Assembly (NCBI GenBank): GCA_025964295.1
Contig: JAOPZD010000559.1
Location: 1-6,416, forward strand
From: Conexibacter sp.
GTDB lineage: Bacteria; Actinomycetota; Thermoleophilia; Solirubrobacterales; Solirubrobacteraceae
Reading direction: 5' to 3'
Length of the DNA stretch: 6,416 bases
Position numbers and translations under genes: made by a program. The notes beneath the pieces were generated by a model. That model did no database searches and had not been told where the DNA came from. It was given only the letters and a program-made list of their open reading frames with translations. This document shows positions 1 to 5,862 of this stretch, in pieces. Position 1 is the stretch's first letter, and every line of letters starts with the position of its first letter.

Positions 1-890
1 TGCGCGAGCGCCAGCCGGGCGAGCGCGCTGACGCCCTCGCGCGATCCCGCCGAGGCGTAGAAGCGGGCGGCGTGGGCGAAGATCGCGTCGTCCACGCCGG
101 TCGCGGCGGCCAGCTCGGCGCCGCTGAGGCCGGCCCAGTCGGCGGGCAGGTCGAGGCGGTTGTCGAACGACCCCGCCGCGACGGGCACCGCCTGCAGCCC
201 CCAGCCGTCCGACTTGGGGTACATGACCAGGAGCGCTTCCGGCGCGCCGCTGACCACCGTCTCGCGCCACGGCATGTTGCGGTCGAGCTCGATGATCCGC
301 GGGTCCTCGGCGCGGCCGATCGCGTCGACGACGAGCCGGCGCGCGCGCTGGAAGGCGGCCGCGCCCGCGACCTGGCGCTCGAGGATCCCGGCCGCCAGCG
401 CGACGGCCTCGTCGAAGCGGGCGTCCTCCTGCTCGGGCGTGAGCTCCTCGTCCCAGGACGGGTTGAGCGCCGCGATCACGCCGCTGACGCTCATCGGCCG
501 GATGTCGCCGACGAGCGACTCGGCGATCGTCTGGCCGGTGTCGTTGGCGTCGACGCCCTGGACGAGGCGCTCGTCGATCGCCGCCGCCGCCTCCGCGCTG
601 CCCGCCACGCCCGCGCCGACGTGACGCCACACCAGGCCGAAGCTCGCGTAGCGGATGCCGTTGGGCCGCTCGCCGGCACCGCCCTTCTGATGGTGGTCGA
701 AGTCGCCGGTGGCCGGGTCGTCGCGGCCGCCGACGTCGACGCGCGCGTCGGCCGCCGCCTGCAGCGCCTCGTCGCGCGTGCGCACGACCGCGACGGGCTC
801 GGCGCCGTCGGCCGCCGCGGCCAGCCGCAGCGCCGCGATCGCGAAGACGTCGTCGGCGTGGAAGTTGCCGGGGTGCGTCGCGACGCGCAT
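1..890 (-). CDS. MYG1-family (UPF0160) DHH-like exonuclease, 3' end cut by the window edge
   Basis: The frame reads 296 codons from an ATG at 890 to the left edge without a stop. N-terminal THPGNFHADDVFA (residues 5-17) matches the MYG1 'GTHdGtFHaDE' signature. VDVGG (51-55) and DFDHHQKG (63-70) supply the aspartate and His-His pair expected of the DHH-like metal site. Later come GVDANDTG (about 112-119), LDRNMPWRE and YPKSDGWGLQAVP, all typical of the family, and a C-terminal IFAHAARF...GVSALARLALA stretch, so probably only a few residues are missing. Eukaryotic MYG1 is a 3'-5' RNA exonuclease of mitochondria and nucleolus; the bacterial substrate is not established to my knowledge. The ATG overlaps the TGA of the upstream HhH-GPD gene by one base (TGATG), which indicates translational coupling. 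Family call is firm; activity is inferred. Confidence 0.9.
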   Translation of the reverse strand, partial: MRVATHPGNFHADDVFAIAALRLAAAADGAEPVAVVRTRDEALQAAADARVDVGGRDDPATGDFDHHQKGGAGERPNGIRYASFGLVWRHVGAGVAGSAEAAAAIDERLVQGVDANDTGQTIAESLVGDIRPMSVSGVIAALNPSWDEELTPEQEDARFDEAVALAAGILERQVAGAAAFQRARRLVVDAIGRAEDPRIIELDRNMPWRETVVSGAPEALLVMYPKSDGWGLQAVPVAAGSFDNRLDLPADWAGLSGAELAAATGVDDAIFAHAARFYASAGSREGVSALARLALA

Positions 891-1444
891 CAGGCGCTCG
901 GCGCCTTGGCCCGCGTCCACTCCTGCTTGTGGACCTTCTTGAGCGCCTGGTAGTCCTCCAGCGCTTGGGCGGAGTCGACGTCGCCCAGCGTCGGGTGCCA
1001 CGGCACCAGCGGCTGCGCGGCGGCGACGCCGTAGCGCTTGGCCAGGACCGACCCCAAGGCCTTGATCTTCATCTCGCCGAAGCCGGGCAGCGCCGCGAGG
1101 TTGGCGCGCAGCTGGTCGGCGTCGGCCGCGTCGGTCCAGACGCGCGCCGCGTCGCCGTCGTAGGCGTCGCGGATGAACACCGCGAGGTCGTGGACGCGCC
1201 GGGCCATCGCGCCGGGGAAGCGGTGGACGGCCGGCTTGATCCGGAAGACGGCCTCGAGGTCGGCGCCGGCGAGCGTGGCGGCGTCGAGCGAGCCGAGCCG
1301 CTCCTGGATCGCCAGCGGGCCGGTGAACGCCTTCTGGACGGTGACCTGCTGGTCGAGGACGAAGCCGACGAGCAAGGCCATGGGGTCGCTCGCGATCAGC
1401 GCGTTGGCCGCGTCGGAGGCCGTGAAGAAGAGGCGTTCGGGCAC
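890..1444 (-). CDS. HhH-GPD-type base-excision-repair-like protein (TIGR03252-like)
   Basis: 184 residues from a GTG at 1444. This start fits the family N-terminus (PERLFFTASDAANALI). An open frame continues upstream to 1918, but it is antisense-like arginine-rich sequence inside the SDR gene. LLVGFVLDQQVTVQKAFTGP (24-43) is the conserved first helical block, and LPGFGEMKIKALGSVLAKRYG (about 119-139) is the helix-hairpin-helix DNA-binding motif. DVDSAQALEDYQALKK (155-170) matches the family tail. No cysteine is present, so there is no iron-sulphur cluster as in Nth or MutY. The lysine of bifunctional glycosylases aligns with Met125, and no aspartate lies at the usual 18-residue distance; Asp155 or Asp157 might substitute. 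It follows the SDR by 35 bases. A GGGAG at 1458-1462 lies 13 bases before the GTG, rather far for a Shine-Dalgarno site. Glycosylase activity is unproven. Confidence 0.85.
   Translation of the reverse strand: MPERLFFTASDAANALIASDPMALLVGFVLDQQVTVQKAFTGPLAIQERLGSLDAATLAGADLEAVFRIKPAVHRFPGAMARRVHDLAVFIRDAYDGDAARVWTDAADADQLRANLAALPGFGEMKIKALGSVLAKRYGVAAAQPLVPWHPTLGDVDSAQALEDYQALKKVHKQEWTRAKAPSA
892..906 (-). promoter_or_regulatory. Hairpin abutting the TGATG junction of the HhH-GPD and MYG1 genes
   Basis: A perfect 6-bp inverted repeat with a 3-base loop (AGGCGC-CGA-GCGCCT on the minus strand) covers the last codons of the HhH-GPD gene and the first base of its stop, directly before the MYG1 ATG. 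It occupies the place of a Shine-Dalgarno site. A ribosome finishing the upstream gene would melt it, so it could enforce translational coupling. The repeat is seen directly; the role is inferred, and short repeats of this kind can arise by chance at this GC content. Confidence 0.35.
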
Positions 1445-1479
1445 GGGCGGATCGTAGCTCCCGCCCGTGCCCCGGGGGT

Positions 1480-2472
1480 CTACGCCGCCGCCGCGAACGC
1501 GTCGACGCCGGTCAGCTGCGCCGAGACCGTCCACAGCCGCGCCGCGGCGTCGCGGTCGACCGCGTGGGCGTCGACGCCGCGCACGCGCTCGCTCTCGGAG
1601 CCGACGTCGGTCGGCGCCGCGACGTCGGCGTCCTCGCAGTAGACGCCGCCCAGGCCGGCCAGCTGGGGCGAGGTCGCCGCCCACGTCGAGGTCGACGCGC
1701 CCTGCTCGGGCGTCTTGAAGCGCGTCTCGAGCTGGTTGCCGTCCTCGTCGATCCAGCCGAAGTCCACCATCTCCTGCTTGGTGAGGTGGCGCTGCAGCGG
1801 GGTGAGGATCCCGCCGGGGTGGGCGGCGAAGGCACGGACGCCCGCGTCCTGGCCGAGCGCGTCGAGCTGGACGGCGAAGAGGCTGTTGGCCGTCTTGGCC
1901 TGGCCGTAGGCCGCCCACTTCTCATACGGCCGGTGCTCGAACATGATGTCGTCGAAGACGACGCCCGACCGCTTGTGCCCGGTGGAGGAGAGCGCGACGA
2001 CGCGCGCGCCGCCGGCCGCCGCGGTCAGCGCTGGCCACAGGAGGTTCGTCAGCGTGAAGTGGCCGAGGTGGTTGGTGGCGAACTGCGCCTCCCAGCCCGG
2101 CCCGACGCGCGTCTCCGGGGTCGCCATGATCGCGGCGTTGTTGATGAGGATGTCGATCGCGCGGCCGGAGTCCAGGAACGACCGCGCGTAGGCGCGGACG
2201 CTGTCGAGGTCGCCGAGGTCTAGCGCGCCGACCTCCGCGGTGATCCCTTCGGCGTCCAGCGCCTCGGCGGCGTGCTCCGGGCGCCGCGCGGGGACGACGA
2301 CCTGCGCGCCCGCGCCGGTCAGCGCGCGCACGGTCTCCAGCCCGAGGCCGGAGTAGCCGCCGGTCACGACGGCGAGCCGGCCGGTGAGGTCGATGCCGTC
2401 CAGGACCTCGGCGGCGGTGGTGCGCGCGCCGAAGCCCGAGCCGATCGGCTGCTGGGGGGTGATGGAGGTCAT
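1480..2472 (-). CDS. Short-chain dehydrogenase/reductase (PRK06196-like oxidoreductase)
   Basis: 330 residues with a complete classical SDR core. The Rossmann nucleotide-binding motif TGGYSGLG is at 37-44 and PARRP at 61-65 follows strand 2. Next come NNAAI at 111-115, NHLGHF at 134-139, the catalytic serine in LSSTGH (161-166), the YGQAK catalytic Tyr189/Lys193 pair, and HPGGILTPLQRHL at 218-230. The N-terminal PIGSGFGARTTAAEVL and the C-terminal LAGLGGVYCEDADVAAPT resemble the PRK06196 group, relatives of retinol dehydrogenases, WWOX and protochlorophyllide reductase; the substrate is unknown. The basic residues after strand 2 suggest NADP(H). The ATG at 2472 is chosen because the homologous N-terminus starts there. 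GGAGG lies only one base before it and could pair in a small hairpin (GCCT 2473-2476 with AGGC 2484-2487). It begins 19 bases after the nucleotidyltransferase gene. Confidence 0.92.
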   Translation of the reverse strand: MTSITPQQPIGSGFGARTTAAEVLDGIDLTGRLAVVTGGYSGLGLETVRALTGAGAQVVVPARRPEHAAEALDAEGITAEVGALDLGDLDSVRAYARSFLDSGRAIDILINNAAIMATPETRVGPGWEAQFATNHLGHFTLTNLLWPALTAAAGGARVVALSSTGHKRSGVVFDDIMFEHRPYEKWAAYGQAKTANSLFAVQLDALGQDAGVRAFAAHPGGILTPLQRHLTKQEMVDFGWIDEDGNQLETRFKTPEQGASTSTWAATSPQLAGLGGVYCEDADVAAPTDVGSESERVRGVDAHAVDRDAAARLWTVSAQLTGVDAFAAAA

Positions 2473-2491
2473 GCCTCCACGGTAGGCCGCG

Positions 2492-3508
2492 TCAGAAGAT
2501 CGCGTACTCGCGCACGGCCGGCGCCAGCGACGTCTCGAACAGCAGCGCCAGCAGGCCGTTCTGCAGCTCGGCGGCCAGCCGCCGGACCTCCACGAACGTC
2601 GGCGAGCCCATCGCCGTCTCGCGGTCCAGGGCCGCCAGCTCGTCGCGGACCGCCGCGTCGGCGACCATCCCGGTCCAGCGGTCATAGGCGCCCAGGCAGC
2701 GCACGCCGGCGTCGACGATGCCGGCCTCCAGGAACGCGTCGGCCACGCGGTCGGTCGCCGGCAGCGCGAGCTGGGCGGCCAGGAACGGTCCGACATCGCC
2801 GTGGCGCAGCGCGTGGCAGCGCAGGATCGGGACCAGCCCGCCGGCGAAGAGCAGCTTGCGCGACGTGCGCAGCTTGGCGTTGCGCAGGCCCCACTTGGCG
2901 TCGTCGTCGCGGTGCTTGCCGGCGAAGTCCACGGCGATCGTGCGCCAGTAGCGCATGACGTCGTTGAGGAAGAAGCGCGGCGGCCGGCGATCGGTGCGGC
3001 TCTCGGACAGGTAGCGCTCCAGCACCTGGTCCCACACCCGCCGGTGGACGTCGTCGCCGACGACCGGCACCGACTCCAGCATCAGGAGCATCCGCTGTGT
3101 GAGGTTGCGGTTGGCGTCGTCCTCGAGCCCGATGTGCTCGACGAGGTCGCGGCCGAAGCTCACGACGCCGAACGTGCCCTGCACGCCGGGGCCGGGCCGC
3201 GCGTCCTCGCCCGCGCCCACGATCGCCCGGACCTGCGCCAGCGCCGCGCCGGCGTCGAGGTCGTCGCGGGGCGGCCCGTCGACCAGCAGCAGCCAGTCGG
3301 CGTCGGAGTGCTCGGTCAGCTCGCGCCGGCCCCACGAGCCGAAGAGGACCACCGCGGCGTCGGGTGGCAGGTCGGCGTCCGCGTGGGCGAACCGTGCCCG
3401 TAGGCGCGCGAGCTCGGCGTCGGTGTGCGTGCGCGCGGCCAGCAGGTGCGGGAAGCCGTCCGCGCTGTGCGCGGCCAGCCGCTCCAGCGCCGAGGCCGCG
3501 TCGCTCAA
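2492..3508 (-). CDS. Pol-beta-superfamily nucleotidyltransferase domain protein
   Basis: 338 residues if started at the TTG at 3508. The diagnostic motif is FGSWGRRELTEHSDADW (56-72): the Gly-Ser pair that holds the nucleotide phosphate and Asp69/Asp71 as metal ligands, as in the NTP_transf_2 and DUF294-like families. The third acidic residue is not obvious; Asp121 or Glu124 after the strand FGVVSF are candidates. A large helical region follows, with RFFLNDVMRYWRTIAVDFAGKH (178-199) and WGLRNAKLRTSRKLL (206-220), rich in conserved-looking basic and aromatic residues and probably the substrate-binding part. The partner or substrate (protein, small molecule or nucleic acid) cannot be told. The TTG overlaps the TIM-barrel gene's TGA in a TTGA; the alternative is a GTG at 3538, adding ten residues. 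Neither start has a good Shine-Dalgarno site. It is much larger than MNT-type antitoxins, and no HEPN partner is adjacent. Confidence 0.82.
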   Translation of the reverse strand: MSDAASALERLAAHSADGFPHLLAARTHTDAELARLRARFAHADADLPPDAAVVLFGSWGRRELTEHSDADWLLLVDGPPRDDLDAGAALAQVRAIVGAGEDARPGPGVQGTFGVVSFGRDLVEHIGLEDDANRNLTQRMLLMLESVPVVGDDVHRRVWDQVLERYLSESRTDRRPPRFFLNDVMRYWRTIAVDFAGKHRDDDAKWGLRNAKLRTSRKLLFAGGLVPILRCHALRHGDVGPFLAAQLALPATDRVADAFLEAGIVDAGVRCLGAYDRWTGMVADAAVRDELAALDRETAMGSPTFVEVRRLAAELQNGLLALLFETSLAPAVREYAIF

Positions 3509-4197
3509 GACGACAGGAGGGGCGCTTCCAGGATCCACGGCACGTCGCGACAGCGCCCCAGGACGGGCCGGAACGCGTCCTCGTCGGCGGCGCGCAGCGC
3601 GACGTGGTGGCCGTCGGCGTCCAGCGAGCTGACGTGCAGGTGGCGCAGGCGCGAGGCGAAGCGGTCCAGCAGCGCGTGGGCGCCGGCCATCGACGGGTCG
3701 ACGTCGCGCGCGTGGGCGACGTCGAGGCACAGGCCGGCGTCCGGGAGCTGGGCGAAGTAGGGCGCCAGCTCGTCGGCGGTGCGCCCGCCGGCCTTGCGCG
3801 TGTCGAGGTTCTCCAGGACCAGGCGCGCGCCGAGGCGCCGGTACTCGCCCGGGTCGTCGATGACGTCGGGGTGGACGACGATCGCGTCGACGTACGCGGG
3901 CAGGCGCGCCAGCGAGTCCACCAGCTTGGGCTCGGCCATCCGCAGGCCCTTGGACGGCGCGTGCACGCTGAGGTAGCGAAACGACGGCACGCCCGCGCCC
4001 GCCAGGTGGGAGAGCAGGCCCGGCAGCTCGTCCTCCGACAGCGCGGCCAGCTCGGCCGTGAACGGCGAGAGCGCCGCCGCCGCATCGGCCAGCGCCGGCC
4101 AGTCCCCGCGCTCGTCGACCAGGAAGCCCGTGGACGCCCCGATGGGGTGGTGGCCGAGGAGCGGGCGGCGGTCGGTGAGCGCGGCGACGGGCATCAT
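3505..4197 (-). CDS. Xylose-isomerase-like/AP-endonuclease-2-superfamily TIM-barrel protein
   Basis: 230 residues from the first of two consecutive ATGs. The strand-end motifs of the AP_endonuc_2 barrel appear in order: VHAPSK (His79), VVHPD (His109), VLENLD (Glu129), CLDVAH (Asp159, His162), LHVS (His188), DGHH (Asp195, His197) and LEAP (Glu224). Order and short-range spacing parallel the nine trinuclear-zinc ligands of endonuclease IV (H69, H109, E145, D179, H182, H216, D229, H231, E261). The protein is about 50 residues shorter than Nfo and lacks its N-terminal GxHvS signature, so a sugar isomerase or epimerase, or an unknown hydrolase, remains possible. It heads the five-gene minus-strand run and is translationally coupled to the nucleotidyltransferase. 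Automated annotation would probably say 'sugar phosphate isomerase/epimerase'. Fold is confident; reaction is unknown. Confidence 0.85.
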   Translation of the reverse strand: MMPVAALTDRRPLLGHHPIGASTGFLVDERGDWPALADAAAALSPFTAELAALSEDELPGLLSHLAGAGVPSFRYLSVHAPSKGLRMAEPKLVDSLARLPAYVDAIVVHPDVIDDPGEYRRLGARLVLENLDTRKAGGRTADELAPYFAQLPDAGLCLDVAHARDVDPSMAGAHALLDRFASRLRHLHVSSLDADGHHVALRAADEDAFRPVLGRCRDVPWILEAPLLSS

Positions 4198-4271
4198 GCG
4201 GCGACCGAGCCTAGGCGACGGATCGGATGGCCCCTGGCGGAGTCCCCGCTCTCAGCGGTAGAAGTTCGTCC
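4198..4271. promoter_or_regulatory. Divergent promoter region between the TIM-barrel and crotonase genes
   Basis: These 74 bases separate two divergent starts, so they should carry both promoters. On the minus strand TAGGCT (4213 down to 4208) fits a TANNNT -10 box and would start a transcript within a few bases of the ATG at 4197, giving an almost leaderless mRNA, common in actinobacteria. It lies within the 8-base palindrome GCCTAGGC (4209-4216). On the plus strand only a weak TAGAAG (4259-4264) is visible. An inverted repeat CCGCT-CTC-AGCGG (4246-4258) lies 13 bases before the crotonase ATG and might be an operator or leader hairpin. No convincing -35 box is seen for either direction. Confidence 0.4.
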
Positions 4272-5183
4272 ATGGAGACGATGACCTATGTGGCGGCCGA
4301 CCGCATCGCCCGGATCACCCTGGACCGCCCGGAGCGCGGCAACGGCCTGACGCGCACGCTGATCGACGAGCTGGCGGCGAGCGTCGAGCGCGCCGACCTC
4401 GACCCCGACGTGCACGTGATCGTGCTGAGCGGCAGCGGCAAGGGGTTCTGCGGCGGCTATGACCTGGTCGACTCGGCCGAGGGGCTCGGCGCTGACCAGG
4501 ACGACGACGACGCGCCCTCCGGCTCGCCGCTGGACCCGGCGGTCATGGCCGCCAACCACGACCCGTCGGCGACGTGGGACCCGCTGGTCGACCACGCGAT
4601 GATGGCGCGCAACGTCCGCGCGTTCATGTCGCTCTTCGAGGCCACGACGCCGGTGATCTGCAAGGTGCACGGCTTCTGCGTCGCGGGCGGCACCGACCTC
4701 GCGCTGTGCAGCGACCTGCTGGTGATCGCCGAGGACGCCAAGATCGGCTACCCGCCCGCGCGCGTCTGGGGCTCGCCGACGACCTCGCTGTGGGCGGCGC
4801 GCCTGGGCCCGCAGCGGGCCAAGCGCCTGCTGTTCACGGGCGACTGCCTGTCGGGCGCCGAGGCGCTGGAGTGGGGCCTGGCGATCGAGGCGCCGCCGGC
4901 GTCCGAGCTCGACGCCCGCGCCGACGCGCTCGCCGAGCGCATCGCCCGCATGCCGCTCAACCAGCTGCGCATGATGAAGCTCCTGGTCAACCAGCAGACG
5001 CTGGCCCAGGGCCTGCCGGCGACGCAGCTCATGGGCACGGTCTTCGACGGGATCGCCCGCCACACCGCGGAGGGCTACGCGTTCCAGCAGCGCGCGGCCG
5101 ACGCCGGCTTCCGGACCGCGGTGCGCGAGCGCGACGAGCCGTTCGGCGACGCCGGCGGCGCGCCGTCGGGGGTCACACGGTGA
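4272..5183 (+). CDS. Crotonase-superfamily (enoyl-CoA hydratase/isomerase-like) protein
   Basis: 303 residues. ITLDRPERGNGLT (15-27), GKGFCGGYDL (56-65) and VHGFCVAGGTDLALCSD (132-148) are the crotonase CoA-binding and oxyanion-hole blocks. KIGYPPARVWGSP (157-169), MPLNQLRMMKLLVNQ (227-241) and the C-terminal RDEPFGD (287-293) resemble the PRK12478 group of actinobacterial crotonases. Of the two catalytic glutamates of true hydratases, the first (E144 in rat) aligns with Asp142 and the second (E164) with Pro162 or Ala163, so simple enoyl-CoA hydration is doubtful. Residues 66-115 form a long acidic insert containing a run of four aspartates, as that group also seems to have. A CoA thioester substrate is likely; the reaction is unknown. 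The start at 4272 is chosen to keep the usual N-terminus; an ATG at 4281 has GGAG (4274-4277) only three bases upstream. It stands alone on its strand. Confidence 0.9.
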   Translation: METMTYVAADRIARITLDRPERGNGLTRTLIDELAASVERADLDPDVHVIVLSGSGKGFCGGYDLVDSAEGLGADQDDDDAPSGSPLDPAVMAANHDPSATWDPLVDHAMMARNVRAFMSLFEATTPVICKVHGFCVAGGTDLALCSDLLVIAEDAKIGYPPARVWGSPTTSLWAARLGPQRAKRLLFTGDCLSGAEALEWGLAIEAPPASELDARADALAERIARMPLNQLRMMKLLVNQQTLAQGLPATQLMGTVFDGIARHTAEGYAFQQRAADAGFRTAVRERDEPFGDAGGAPSGVTR

Positions 5184-5862
5184 GCAGGCGCGCCGTGAAC
5201 AGCCGCGGGTCGTTGGTCGTGATCCCCGCGACGCCGGTGAGCAGCAGGCGCTCGAGCACGGTGGGGGAGTCGACGGTCCAGGCGTAGACCTCGCCGCCCG
5301 AGGCGGTCATGCGCGCGACGAGGTCGGAGTCGACGAGGCGGTGGTGGGCCATCAGGCAGTCGAAGCGGCCCGACAGGATCGCGGCCTCGATGCGCTGGAT
5401 CACGCGCCGGTTCCAGCGGTGGCGGCGGCGCGACAGCCAGCCGCCGACGCTGATGCCGACGCGCGCGCCGGGGTCCAGCCGCCGGACGCGGTCCAGGCAG
5501 CGCGCGAACTGGCTCGAGAACAGGCAGCGCTCGAGCAGCCCCGCGGCGCGCAGCGCGGCGACCGTCGGCGCCTCGTAGCCCGGGCGCTTGAGGTCGACGT
5601 TGAAGGTCACGTGCGCGTAGCGCGGGTCGGCCAGGCAGGCGAGCCCGTCGGCGAGCGGCAGGCAGCGGCGCCGGCGCGCGTCGAGCGAGGAGTGGGCGAG
5701 GACCAGCCGGCCGCGGTGGCGGAGCACGTCGAACTCGATGACGTCGACGCCCGCGTCCAGCGCGGCCTCGAAGCTCGCCACCGTGTTGCCGGGCGCCAGC
5801 TGGCCGGCCCCCTGGTGGCCGACGCGCTTGACCCTCAGCGGCGCGACGATGAGCTCCGACAT
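5173..5862 (-). CDS. Glycerophosphodiester phosphodiesterase family protein with altered motif residues
   Basis: 229 residues forming one GDPD TIM barrel, with no signal peptide and so probably cytoplasmic. RVGHQGAGQLAPGNTVASFEAALDAG (13-38) and VIEFDV (41-46) match the family's HRGa...PENT...E.D start; His16, Glu43 and Asp45 are kept, and LAHS gives the second catalytic His57. NVDLK (88-92) replaces the usual N-E-K-type strand that carries the third metal ligand, YAWTVDSP (193-200) is the aromatic active-site strand, and TTNDP (215-219) is the closing motif. Substitutions against the consensus are Gln17 for Arg, Gly25 for Glu in PENT, Ser58 for Asp after the catalytic His, and Asp90 for Glu. 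I recall the PGNT form in other Thermoleophilia proteins, so a subfamily rather than a dead enzyme is likely. Expected reaction: hydrolysis of a glycerophosphodiester to an alcohol and glycerol 3-phosphate. It converges on the crotonase gene. Confidence 0.88.
   Translation of the reverse strand: MSELIVAPLRVKRVGHQGAGQLAPGNTVASFEAALDAGVDVIEFDVLRHRGRLVLAHSSLDARRRRCLPLADGLACLADPRYAHVTFNVDLKRPGYEAPTVAALRAAGLLERCLFSSQFARCLDRVRRLDPGARVGISVGGWLSRRRHRWNRRVIQRIEAAILSGRFDCLMAHHRLVDSDLVARMTASGGEVYAWTVDSPTVLERLLLTGVAGITTNDPRLFTARLLTV

Noticed and set aside
72..953. Long plus-strand open frame (293 codons) opposite the MYG1 gene
   Set aside because: It is antisense to a gene with clear family motifs. Its product is low-complexity Arg/Ala/Asp/Val-rich sequence typical of reverse frames in GC-rich DNA.
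1445..1918. Upstream extension of the HhH-GPD frame to 342 residues
   Set aside because: The extra part overlaps the SDR gene in another frame, is an arginine-rich shadow, and lies before the conserved family N-terminus.
2473..2796. Upstream extension of the SDR frame to 438 residues
   Set aside because: The added residues overlap the nucleotidyltransferase gene, are Arg/Trp/Ser-rich, and precede the recognisable SDR N-terminus.
2492..3508. Nucleotidyltransferase as an MNT/HEPN-type toxin-antitoxin component
   Set aside because: At 338 residues it is far larger than MNT antitoxins, and no HEPN protein with an RxxxxH motif is next to it.
2682..4085. 467-codon minus-strand frame
   Set aside because: It runs out of frame across both the TIM-barrel and nucleotidyltransferase genes and has no domain; composition shows it is a shadow.
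3364..4284. 306-codon plus-strand frame, and the similar plus-strand frame 2801-3403
   Set aside because: Antisense to the TIM-barrel and nucleotidyltransferase genes, with no motif and the composition of a reverse frame.
4194..5063. 289-codon minus-strand frame opposite the crotonase gene
   Set aside because: The plus strand carries the full crotonase motif series; this frame is its reverse shadow.
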